Positions 56,927 to 64,000 of a DNA stretch of 64,000 nt are shown one piece after another. Every line of letters begins with the position of its first letter. Position 1 is the first letter of the stretch. The notes beneath the pieces were generated by a model, which was not told the origin of the DNA, searched no databases, and saw only the letters and a list, made by a program, of their open reading frames with translations. The stretch comes from Pseudomonas koreensis. GTDB taxonomy: Bacteria > Pseudomonadota > Gammaproteobacteria > Pseudomonadales > Pseudomonadaceae. The DNA is taken from positions 731,463 to 795,462 of the forward strand of contig NZ_JAAQYM010000003.1 in assembly GCF_012986595.1 (NCBI RefSeq). Reading direction: 5' to 3'. Both the position numbers and the translations under genes were made by a program.

Positions 56927-56953
56927 AAAAACGCCCCGACAAGTCGGGGCGTT
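56927..56953 (-). terminator. Rho-independent terminator of pntB
   Basis: AACGCCCCGAC and GTCGGGGCGTT pair with a two-base loop; on the minus strand TTTTTG follows. It lies 19 bases beyond the pntB stop. Confidence 0.9.
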
Positions 56954-56971
56954 CGGTACCGCAGCGACGGA

Positions 56972-58405
56972 TTACTCGACCGCTTTGACCATGTCTTCGA
57001 TGACTTTTTTCGCGTCGCCGAACACCATCATGGTCTTGTCCAGGTAGAACAGTTCGTTGTCCAGGCCGGCATAGCCGCTGGCCATCGAGCGCTTGTTGAC
57101 GATGATGGTCTTGGCCTTGAACGCTTCGAGAATCGGCATGCCGGCAATCGGCGATTTCGGATCGTTCTTGGCGGCCGGGTTGACCACGTCGTTGGCGCCG
57201 AGCACCAGCACCACGTCGGCCTGGCCGAACTCGGAGTTGATGTCTTCCATCTCGAACACTTGGTCGTAAGGTACTTCGGCCTCGGCCAGCAGTACGTTCA
57301 TGTGACCTGGCATGCGACCGGCCACCGGGTGGATCGCGTACTTCACAGTGACGCCACGGTGGGTCAGCTTCTCGGTCAGTTCTTTCAGCGCATGCTGCGC
57401 GCGGGCCACTGCCAGACCGTAACCCGGGACAATGATCACGGTGTCGGCGTTGGTCAGCAGGAAGGTCGCGTCGTCAGCCGAACCGGATTTCACCGGACGG
57501 GCTTCTTTCGCACCGGCCGGGCCAGCGTCGGCCGTGTTGCCGAAACCGCCGAGCAGTACATTAAAGAAGGAACGGTTCATCGCCTTGCACATGATGTACG
57601 AGAGGATTGCACCGCTCGAACCCACCAGCGAACCGGCAATGATCAGCATCGAGTTGTTCAGCGAGAAGCCGATCCCCGCCGCCGCCCAGCCGGAATAGCT
57701 GTTGAGCATCGACACCACCACCGGCATGTCGGCGCCACCGATCGGGATGATGATCAGCACGCCCATCACGAACGCCAGGGCCAGCATCAGCGCGAACGCA
57801 GCGAGGTTGCCGGTGAGCATGAAGGTCACGCCCAGCACCAGTGTTGCCAGACCCAATACCGCGTTCAGCTTGTGCTGACCGCTGAACTGTACGGGTGCAC
57901 CCTGGAACAGGCGGAACTTGTACTTGCCCGACAGCTTGCCGAAGGCAATCACCGAACCGGAGAAGGTGACTGCACCGATCGCGGCACCGAGGAACAGCTC
58001 CAGACGGTTGCCCGCAGGGATCGAGTCGCCCAGTTGCTTGACGATGCCCAGCGATTGCGGCTCGACCACCGCGGCAATCGCAATGAACACCGCCGCCAGA
58101 CCGATCATGCTGTGCATGAAGGCGACCAGCTCTGGCATCTTGGTCATTTCAACGCGCTTGGCCATGATCGAACCGGCGCTGCCGCCGATCAGCAGGCCGA
58201 CGATCACATAACCGATACCCGCAGTCGCCAGCTCAGCGCCCAGCTTATAGATGAGGCCGATGGTGGTGAGGATGGCGAGGGCCATGCCGAGCATGCCGAA
58301 CAGGTTGCCGCGCCGCGACGTAGTCGGGTGCGACAGGCCTTTGAGGGCCTGGATGAAACAGATCGACGCGATCAGGTAGAGCGTCGTGACGAGATTCATG
58401 CTCAT
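56972..58405 (-). CDS. pntB: NAD(P) transhydrogenase subunit beta
   Basis: The 477-residue membrane subunit makes NADPH from NADH and NADP using the proton gradient. About nine N-terminal helices are followed by the NADP-binding domain (VIIVPGYGLAVARAQHALKEL, with GYGLAVA, and VLVLGANDVVNPAAKNDPKSPIAGMP). The start overlaps the pntAB stop by one base (TAATG). It completes the pntAA-pntAB-pntB operon. Confidence 0.97.
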   Translation of the reverse strand: MSMNLVTTLYLIASICFIQALKGLSHPTTSRRGNLFGMLGMALAILTTIGLIYKLGAELATAGIGYVIVGLLIGGSAGSIMAKRVEMTKMPELVAFMHSMIGLAAVFIAIAAVVEPQSLGIVKQLGDSIPAGNRLELFLGAAIGAVTFSGSVIAFGKLSGKYKFRLFQGAPVQFSGQHKLNAVLGLATLVLGVTFMLTGNLAAFALMLALAFVMGVLIIIPIGGADMPVVVSMLNSYSGWAAAGIGFSLNNSMLIIAGSLVGSSGAILSYIMCKAMNRSFFNVLLGGFGNTADAGPAGAKEARPVKSGSADDATFLLTNADTVIIVPGYGLAVARAQHALKELTEKLTHRGVTVKYAIHPVAGRMPGHMNVLLAEAEVPYDQVFEMEDINSEFGQADVVLVLGANDVVNPAAKNDPKSPIAGMPILEAFKAKTIIVNKRSMASGYAGLDNELFYLDKTMMVFGDAKKVIEDMVKAVE

Positions 58406-58725
58406 TACTTCGGCGCCTCTTCTTTTGCTTTCGGGGCTTTCTTCTTGAACATCTCAAGCATGCGGCGGGTGACCAGGAAGCCACCGAACACGTTGACCGC
58501 CGCCAGTGCCACGGCGAGGGTGCCCATGGTCTTGCCCAGCGGCGTGACGGTGAGGGCGGCGGCCAGCATGGCGCCGACGATCACGATTGCCGAGATGGCG
58601 TTGGTCACCGCCATCAGCGGCGTGTGCAGCGCAGGTGTAACGTTCCAGACCACGTGGTAACCGACATAAATCGCCAGCACGAAGATGATCAGGTTGTAGA
58701 TACCGGGGGAGATAAGCTCTTCCAT
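58405..58725 (-). CDS. pntAB: NAD(P) transhydrogenase subunit alpha part 2
   Basis: The 106-residue membrane protein corresponds to the C-terminal, membrane part of the E. coli PntA, here a separate gene. It has three or four helices ([58 protein letters not shown]) and a basic tail. It lies 15 bases after pntAA and overlaps pntB. Confidence 0.95.
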   Translation of the reverse strand: MEELISPGIYNLIIFVLAIYVGYHVVWNVTPALHTPLMAVTNAISAIVIVGAMLAAALTVTPLGKTMGTLAVALAAVNVFGGFLVTRRMLEMFKKKAPKAKEEAPK

Positions 58726-58740
58726 CGTCTGAATCCCTGC

Positions 58741-59862
58741 TTAGGCGTTTTTGCGGATGACTTGGCCGTCGCGGCACATCAGGCACGCGGCGACGATGTC
58801 GTCTTCGAGGTTGACGTCGAACTGGCCTTCTTTGGTGAACACCAGCTTGAGGAAGTCCAGCAGGTTGCGGGCGTACAGCGCCGAGGCGTCTGCAGCAACT
58901 TCACCGGCCAGGTTGGTCGGGCCGACGATGGTCACGCCGTTCTCGACCACGACCTGATCGGCCACGGTCAGCGGGCAGTTGCCGCCCTGGGCTGCTGCGA
59001 GGTCGATGACCACCGAGCCCGGCTTCATCTGCGCCACGGTGTCCGCGCTCAACAGCACCGGAGCCTTGCGGCCCGGGATCAGTGCGGTGGTGATGACGAT
59101 GTCGGCCTGTTTGGCGCGTTCGTGCACGGCCTGGGCCTGACGCTGCATCCAGCTCGCCGGCATTGGTCGCGCGTAACCGCCGACACCGACCGCGCATTCG
59201 CGCTCTTCGTCGGTTTCGTAAGGCACGTCGACGAACTTGGCGCCGAGGGATTCGATCTGCTCCTTCACCGCCGGACGTACGTCAGACGCTTCGATCACCG
59301 CACCCAGACGTTTCGCCGTGGCAATCGCCTGCAACCCGGCCACGCCTGCGCCGAGAATCAGCACGCGCGCCGCTTTCACGGTGCCCGCAGCGGTCATCAG
59401 CATCGGCATGAAGCGCGGATAGTAGTGCGCGGCCAGCAACACAGCCTTATAGCCGGCAATGTTCGCCTGCGACGACAACACATCGAGACTCTGCGCGCGG
59501 GAGGTGCGCGGCGCCGCTTCGAGGGCGAACGCGGTGATCCCGCACTCGGCCATTTTGGCGATGGTTTCGTTGTTGAACGGGTTGAGCATCCCCACCAGCA
59601 CCGCGCCGCGCTTGATCAGCGTCAGTTCGGCGTCGCTGGGGGCGACCACTTTGAGAATCAGCTCGGCACCGAACGCGTCATTGGCACTGCCAATGGTTGC
59701 GCCCGCTGCTTCATAGGCACTGTCGACAACACTGGCTTTGACGCCGGCGCCGGTTTGCACAGTGACCTTATGACCTTGGCTGATCAGCTTTTTAATGGTT
59801 TCCGGGGTTGCAGCAACCCGTGTTTCACCGGTCTGGGTTTCGAGAGGAACACCAATGTGCAC
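58741..59862 (-). CDS. pntAA: NAD(P) transhydrogenase subunit alpha part 1
   Basis: The 373-residue peripheral subunit binds NAD(H). It starts MHIGVPLETQTGETRVAATP, has VTVQTGAGVKA and the dinucleotide-binding VLILGAGVAGLQAIATAKRLGA, then DVITTALIPGRKAP. GTG at 59860-59862 with CAGGAG seven bases before it is chosen; the frame upstream to 59937 has no family sequence. Its separation from the membrane part is the three-gene form of this enzyme. Confidence 0.96.
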   Translation of the reverse strand: MHIGVPLETQTGETRVAATPETIKKLISQGHKVTVQTGAGVKASVVDSAYEAAGATIGSANDAFGAELILKVVAPSDAELTLIKRGAVLVGMLNPFNNETIAKMAECGITAFALEAAPRTSRAQSLDVLSSQANIAGYKAVLLAAHYYPRFMPMLMTAAGTVKAARVLILGAGVAGLQAIATAKRLGAVIEASDVRPAVKEQIESLGAKFVDVPYETDEERECAVGVGGYARPMPASWMQRQAQAVHERAKQADIVITTALIPGRKAPVLLSADTVAQMKPGSVVIDLAAAQGGNCPLTVADQVVVENGVTIVGPTNLAGEVAADASALYARNLLDFLKLVFTKEGQFDVNLEDDIVAACLMCRDGQVIRKNA

Positions 59863-60296
59863 GTCAAATCTCCTGCGTGATCTTATTGAGTAAACCCAGG
59901 CACTGCGGATGGTGCGACTGGGGCGGCCGATCAGCACGATCCCGCCAAATCAGGGCGGGGCGCGGCATTTTGCAGGCGAACTTTATGCCCTTCAAGGGAT
60001 TATGACGGGTGACGGAAAATTAACTACAAGTCATCCCGTGACCGAATGTCGCAGATGGCCGGCGCAATCCCTTGCAGGCCGTGCCTTGTAAGGATTCTGG
60101 CTGAATTTGAAAAAATTTCTCATCGGCGACGTGAATAGGCCGTAATGAGTCTTCGATGGAGGCTCAAAGCCACGTCCGCAGGCGCTTGTGGGACGTCTGT
60201 ACGACTTTCGGATACAGTCTGCGATTTTGCGACAAATACTTATATCTGTAGGGCTTTTATTTTCCTGACTACCGGGTTAGCAATTGCTGAAAGCCC
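59863..60296. other. 434-base intergenic region upstream of pntAA
   Basis: It separates the pnt operon from the 3' end of gcdR; both genes run leftwards, so only the pnt promoter is required here. The stretch 60095-60260 is AT-richer, with CTTATATCTG (60239-60248) a possible promoter part, and GGGCTTT/AAAGCCC (60252-60294) a loose stem. I see no protein or known RNA, but an unannotated sRNA cannot be excluded. Confidence 0.4.
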
Positions 60297-61196
60297 CTAT
60301 CCTTCTAGGCTGTAGCTGTTTGCCTGATTCACCAGCCAGTCGCGAAAAGCCTTGAGCGACGCCGATTCGACTTTTCGCTCTGGAATCATCAGGTAATACG
60401 CCTTGATGCTGGAGAGCGCATTCGGGTTGGCGATCACCAAGCGTTTCTCGGTCAGTTCGCGCTGAATCAGGAACGGTGGAATCAGCGCGATCCCCATGTC
60501 GTGCATGGCTGCCTGGGCCAGCATGGAGAATAGCTCGTAGCGTGGGCCTGTCATGTCACGGGGGATGCTCAGGTGCTGTGAGTTGAACCACTGGCGCCAG
60601 GCGTAGGGGCGGGTGGTCTGTTGCAGCAGCGGCAGCTCGGCGATCTCGTCGGGTGTCAGATGCGTTCTGCTGCCGAGCAGGGCGGGGCTGCATACTGGCA
60701 TCGGATTTTCGCCCATCAGCCTGTGAGATTCGGTACCCGACCAATCGGCGTCGCCGAAGTAAATCGCTGCGTCGAAATCAGTGTCGGCAAACAGGAATGG
60801 GCGGGTGCGGTTGGTCAGGTTGACCGTGACCTCGGGGTGCTTGAGCTGGAAATCCTTCAGCCTTGGCAGCAGCCATTGCGTGCCGAAGGTCGGCACCACT
60901 GCCAGTTCGATCACATTGGTGCCTTGTTGGCCCATGACCGAAAGCGTGTCGCGCTCGACGGCATCCAGTTGCGTGGCGACCCTGCGGCTGTAGGACAGGC
61001 CGGCTTCCGTCAGCTTCACCCCGCGTCGTGAGCGTCGGAACAGTTCCACACTGAGGAAGTCCTCCAGGCTGGCGATCTGTCGGCAAATCGCGCCCTGGGT
61101 GAGGGAAAGCTCTTCGGCGGCCTTGGTAAAGCTCTCGTGGCGAGCGGCGGCTTCAAAGCTGATCAGGGCTGTGGTACTGGGGATCTTTCTACGCAT
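60297..61196 (-). CDS. gcdR: LysR-type regulator of glutarate catabolism GcdR
   Basis: The 299-residue regulator has the LysR helix-turn-helix (ALISFEAAARHESFTKAAEELSLTQGAICRQIASLEDFL, interrupted at the turn) and a GcvA-like effector domain. It is divergent from gcdH-gcdG, with the 157-base gap holding both promoters. In pseudomonads the gene in this position is GcdR, activating glutarate use. ATG at 61196 has GAGG nine bases before; another start five codons upstream is less likely. Confidence 0.9.
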   Translation of the reverse strand: MRRKIPSTTALISFEAAARHESFTKAAEELSLTQGAICRQIASLEDFLSVELFRRSRRGVKLTEAGLSYSRRVATQLDAVERDTLSVMGQQGTNVIELAVVPTFGTQWLLPRLKDFQLKHPEVTVNLTNRTRPFLFADTDFDAAIYFGDADWSGTESHRLMGENPMPVCSPALLGSRTHLTPDEIAELPLLQQTTRPYAWRQWFNSQHLSIPRDMTGPRYELFSMLAQAAMHDMGIALIPPFLIQRELTEKRLVIANPNALSSIKAYYLMIPERKVESASLKAFRDWLVNQANSYSLEG

Positions 61197-61353
61197 GTAC
61201 GTCAACCTCACTAATGCGCCGCTTAAAAGGCATTCAGCGACGTTTCGGAGTGAGAAATTAGCACAACAGGATGCGAAATCCTCGTTTGCCGCGATGGCGA
61301 ACCCGGCCTAGGATCAATGCCACGTTAATTCACCGATTTGCGAGGACACACTC

Positions 61354-62535
61354 ATGGGCGGTAAAGCTAGTTTCAACTGGATCGATCCCCTGCTGCTGGA
61401 TCAACAGCTCACCGAAGAGGAGCGCATGATCCGCGACACCGCCGCCCAGTTCGCTCAGCAGAGCCTGGCGCCACGTGTCCTCGAAGCGTTCCGCCATGAA
61501 AAAACCGATCCGGCGATCTTCCGCGAAATGGGCGAAGTCGGGCTGCTCGGCGCGACCATCCCTGAGCAGTACGGTGGCAGCGGTCTGAACTACGTCAGCT
61601 ACGGCCTGATCGCCCGCGAAGTGGAGCGTGTCGACTCCGGCTACCGTTCGATGATGAGCGTGCAGTCCTCGTTGGTGATGGTGCCAATCAATGAATTCGG
61701 CACTGAAGCACAGAAACAGAAATACCTGCCGAAACTGGCGTCCGGCGAATGGATCGGCTGCTTCGGCCTGACCGAGCCGAACCACGGTTCCGATCCGGGC
61801 GCGATGATCACTCGCGCGCGCAAGGTCGACGGCGGCTACAGCCTGAGCGGCGCCAAGATGTGGATCACCAACAGCCCGATCGCCGATGTGTTCGTGGTCT
61901 GGGCCAAGGACGATGCCGGCGACATCCGTGGCTTCGTGCTGGAGAAAGGCTGGAAAGGCCTGAGCGCTCCGGCGATTCACGGCAAGGTCGGCCTGCGGGC
62001 GTCGATCACCGGTGAAATCGTCATGGACAACGTCTTTGTGCCGGAAGAGAACATCTTCCCCGACGTGCGCGGCCTGAAAGGTCCGTTCACCTGCCTTAAC
62101 TCCGCGCGCTACGGCATCTCCTGGGGCGCACTGGGCGCTGCCGAGTTCTGCTGGCACACCGCTCGCCAGTACACCCTCGATCGTCAGCAGTTCGGTCGCC
62201 CGTTGGCTGCCACTCAGCTGATCCAGAAGAAGCTGGCCGACATGCAAACCGAGATCACCCTGGCCCTGCAAGGTTGCCTGCGACTGGGCCGCATGAAGGA
62301 TGAAGGTACCGCAGCGGTCGAGATCACTTCGATCATGAAGCGCAATTCCTGCGGCAAGTCGCTGGATATCGCCCGTATGGCCCGTGACATGTTGGGCGGT
62401 AATGGTATCTCCGACGAGTTTGGCGTGGCCCGTCACCTGGTCAACCTGGAAGTGGTGAATACCTATGAAGGTACGCATGACGTCCACGCGCTGATCCTTG
62501 GGCGTGCGCAAACCGGTCTGCAGGCGTTCTATTAA
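61354..62535 (+). CDS. gcdH: Glutaryl-CoA dehydrogenase
   Basis: The 393-residue FAD enzyme oxidises and decarboxylates glutaryl-CoA to crotonyl-CoA, in lysine and glutarate breakdown. It is an acyl-CoA dehydrogenase with [31 protein letters not shown] and the C-terminal [20 protein letters not shown], where the Glu in YEGTHD is the catalytic base. CGAGGACA precedes the ATG. gcdG follows by 13 bases. Confidence 0.96.
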   Translation: MGGKASFNWIDPLLLDQQLTEEERMIRDTAAQFAQQSLAPRVLEAFRHEKTDPAIFREMGEVGLLGATIPEQYGGSGLNYVSYGLIAREVERVDSGYRSMMSVQSSLVMVPINEFGTEAQKQKYLPKLASGEWIGCFGLTEPNHGSDPGAMITRARKVDGGYSLSGAKMWITNSPIADVFVVWAKDDAGDIRGFVLEKGWKGLSAPAIHGKVGLRASITGEIVMDNVFVPEENIFPDVRGLKGPFTCLNSARYGISWGALGAAEFCWHTARQYTLDRQQFGRPLAATQLIQKKLADMQTEITLALQGCLRLGRMKDEGTAAVEITSIMKRNSCGKSLDIARMARDMLGGNGISDEFGVARHLVNLEVVNTYEGTHDVHALILGRAQTGLQAFY

Positions 62536-62548
62536 CAGGAGAGCGACC

Positions 62549-63769
62549 ATGGGCGCGCTGTCGCATCTGCGGGTACTGGATTTATCGCGAGTATTGGCCG
62601 GGCCGTGGGCCGGGCAGATCCTCGCCGACCTTGGCGCCGAGGTAATCAAGGTCGAGCGCCCGGGTAATGGTGACGATACTCGCGCCTGGGGGCCTCCTTT
62701 CCTTAAAGACGCTTATGGGGAGAACACCAGCGAGGCGGCTTACTATTTGTCGGCCAACCGCAACAAGCAGTCGGTGACCATCGACTTCACACGCCCCGAA
62801 GGGCAGCAGCTTGTGCGGGACCTCGCGGCGAAGTCGGACATCCTCATCGAGAACTTCAAGGTGGGTGGCTTGGCAGCGTATGGGCTGGACTACGAATCGC
62901 TGAAGGCGATCAATCCAGACCTGATCTACTGCTCGATCACCGGATTCGGTCAGACCGGGCCTTACGCCAAGCGTGCGGGCTACGACTTCATGATCCAGGG
63001 GCTGGGCGGGCTGATGAGTCTGACCGGGCGCCCCGAGGGTGATGAGGGCGCCGGCCCGGTAAAGGTGGGGGTGGCGCTGACAGATATCCTCACAGGTCTG
63101 TATTCGACCGTGGCGATCCTCGCGGCACTGGCGCATCGGGATCACGATGGCGGTGGTCAGCACATCGACATGGCGTTGCTGGATGTTCAGGTAGCGTGCC
63201 TGGCCAACCAGGCGATGAACTACCTGACGACGGGCAATGCGCCCAAGCGTCTGGGTAATGCTCATCCGAACATCGTGCCTTATCAGGACTTTCCTACAGC
63301 CGACGGCGACTTCATTCTCACCGTGGGCAATGACGGCCAGTTCCGCAAGTTTGCCGAGGTGGCCGGTCAGCCGCAGTGGGCGGACGATCCACGGTTCGTC
63401 ACGAACAAGCTGCGGGTGGCGAACCGTGCGGTGCTGATTCCGTTGATTCGCCAGGCAACAGTGTTCAAGACCACAGCCGAATGGGTCGCTCAGTTGGAGC
63501 TGGCAGGCGTACCGTGTGGGCCGATCAACGACCTGTCGCAGGTATTTGAGGATCCGCAGGTAAAGGCGCGTGGGTTGGCGATCGAGTTGCCCCATGCGTT
63601 GGCGGGTAAGGTGCCGCAAGTCGCCAGTCCGATACGTCTCTCGCAAACCCCGGTCGAGTATCGTCGTGCACCGCCATTGCTGGGCGAGCATACGCTGGAG
63701 GTTTTGCAGCGAGTGCTGGGGCTGGGCGCAGGTGCGGTGGCTGCGCTGAAGGACGATGGCGTGCTGTGA
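62549..63769 (+). CDS. gcdG: CoA-transferase family III, succinyl-CoA:glutarate type
   Basis: The 406-residue enzyme likely activates glutarate using succinyl-CoA. The family III (CaiB/BaiF) start LRVLDLSRVLAGPWAGQILADLGAEVIKVERPG (split by the Gly-Pro turn) and a catalytic Asp in HIDMALLDVQVACLANQAMNYL are seen. ATG at 62549 has AGGAG nine bases before it; the frame upstream belongs to gcdH. It ends the gcdHG operon. Confidence 0.92.
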   Translation: MGALSHLRVLDLSRVLAGPWAGQILADLGAEVIKVERPGNGDDTRAWGPPFLKDAYGENTSEAAYYLSANRNKQSVTIDFTRPEGQQLVRDLAAKSDILIENFKVGGLAAYGLDYESLKAINPDLIYCSITGFGQTGPYAKRAGYDFMIQGLGGLMSLTGRPEGDEGAGPVKVGVALTDILTGLYSTVAILAALAHRDHDGGGQHIDMALLDVQVACLANQAMNYLTTGNAPKRLGNAHPNIVPYQDFPTADGDFILTVGNDGQFRKFAEVAGQPQWADDPRFVTNKLRVANRAVLIPLIRQATVFKTTAEWVAQLELAGVPCGPINDLSQVFEDPQVKARGLAIELPHALAGKVPQVASPIRLSQTPVEYRRAPPLLGEHTLEVLQRVLGLGAGAVAALKDDGVL

Positions 63770-63775
63770 TCTTCA

Positions 63776-63822
63776 CTTCTATATAGAAGCGCGCTGATTC
63801 CTTCTTCTATATAGAGGGAATC
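63776..63822. repeat. Two TTCTATATAGA palindromes after gcdG
   Basis: CTTCTATATAGAAG at 63776-63789 is a perfect palindrome; a second copy CTTCTATATAGAGG lies at 63804-63817 inside a dyad GATTCC...GGAATC (63796-63822). TTTTT follows at 63830-63834, so the second may be the gcdG terminator. Confidence 0.6.
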
Positions 63823-63874
63823 GAGTGCTTTTTAGCCTGCCTGCAAGTTATTGAAAGAAAACTGAAATTAACGG

Positions 63875-63902
63875 TTGACGGCAGATTCCAGAGGTCTATA
63901 AT
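63875..63902 (+). promoter_or_regulatory. rRNA operon promoter (sigma-70 consensus)
   Basis: TTGACG (63875-63880) and a perfect TATAAT (63897-63902) with 16 bases between; the upstream 63849-63872 is A/T-rich like an UP element. It lies directly before a leader known from pseudomonad rrn operons. Confidence 0.82.
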
Positions 63903-64000
63903 TCGCCCCACTTCCGGCGCAGTCGAAACGGAAAACTCCTTGAGATTCAATGAGTTACGCAGTTTTCGACAGTGGCTCGCTTCAGTTCATCGAAGCCTGG
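63903..64000 (+). other. Leader of a 16S rRNA operon (partial)
   Basis: The stretch ending GCTTCAGTTCATCGAAGCCTGG, here read in two parts (GCTTCAGTTCATC and GAAGCCTGG), and the CTTCCGGCGCAGTCG start match the leader I know from pseudomonad 16S operons. The mature 16S would begin beyond the window edge. Confidence 0.75.

Noticed and set aside
57260..58660. A 466-codon open frame opposite pntB/pntAB
   Set aside because: Composition of a shadow frame and fully covered by transhydrogenase genes.

Overview
The window looks like chromosome of a Pseudomonas of the P. fluorescens group. The gene sets match known Pseudomonas neighbourhoods: dgcP-dsbA-cc4-engB-ersA-polA-thrB, znuA/zur-znuCB, the aa3 oxidase operon with its assembly factors, trpI/trpBA, pntAA-AB-B and gcdR/gcdH-gcdG. 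Three families of inverted intergenic REP-type repeats, typical of this group, fill many gaps. Species is not decided by the sequence. No insertion sequence, prophage, integrase, tRNA or CRISPR array is visible; the layout is that of core genome.

Layout. 1-6.2 kb: an AmpD-type lipoprotein amidase cut by the window edge, the diguanylate cyclase dgcP, an EEP-fold hydrolase, dsbA, cytochromes c4 and c5-like, and engB. 6.3-6.5 kb: the sRNA ersA with an AlgU-type promoter. 6.6-10.8 kb: polA, a DUF2782 protein and thrB. 10.9-13.9 kb: zinc uptake and its repressor. 14-19.7 kb: a lipoprotein, the large catalase katE and the methionine importer metNIQ. 20-28.6 kb: a cytochrome c oxidase operon read right to left (ctaC, ctaD, ctaG, ctaE, surf1, a Sco-like protein, ctaA, cyoE, sco), with a small membrane protein on the other strand. 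29-33.4 kb: a SulP transporter beside a beta carbonic anhydrase, and an SOS-type radical SAM gene. 33.4-37.3 kb: a three-subunit membrane gluconate 2-dehydrogenase. 37.6-47.3 kb: a TpbA-like phosphatase, yheV, prlC, a gamma carbonic anhydrase, a HAD phosphatase, a lipoprotein peptidase, twin lipoproteins, two DUF1161 proteins, osmC, a flavin monooxygenase, dodecin and a DUF883 protein. 47.3-50.4 kb: trpI/trpBA. 50.5-55.3 kb: an RcnB/CigR-like protein, a four-gene cluster of three DUF2388 proteins and a DUF4105 metallopeptidase-like protein, and two DUF1127 genes with shared upstream repeats. 55.3-64 kb: a CoA transferase, transhydrogenase, glutarate catabolism, and at the right edge the promoter and leader of an rRNA operon.

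Themes. Much of the window concerns the envelope and respiration: periplasmic thiol oxidation (dsbA), c-type cytochromes, a terminal oxidase with its heme A and copper insertion factors, direct periplasmic sugar-acid oxidation, and NADPH balance through PntAB. The best candidates for something not yet described are the DUF2388/DUF4105 cluster, the repeated ACTGTAC-type elements around the two DUF1127 genes, a 17-codon leader reading frame before ctaC, a second Sco-like protein in the oxidase operon, and an SOS box built into a long hairpin. All calls come from reading the sequence and remembered family features; no database search was run.
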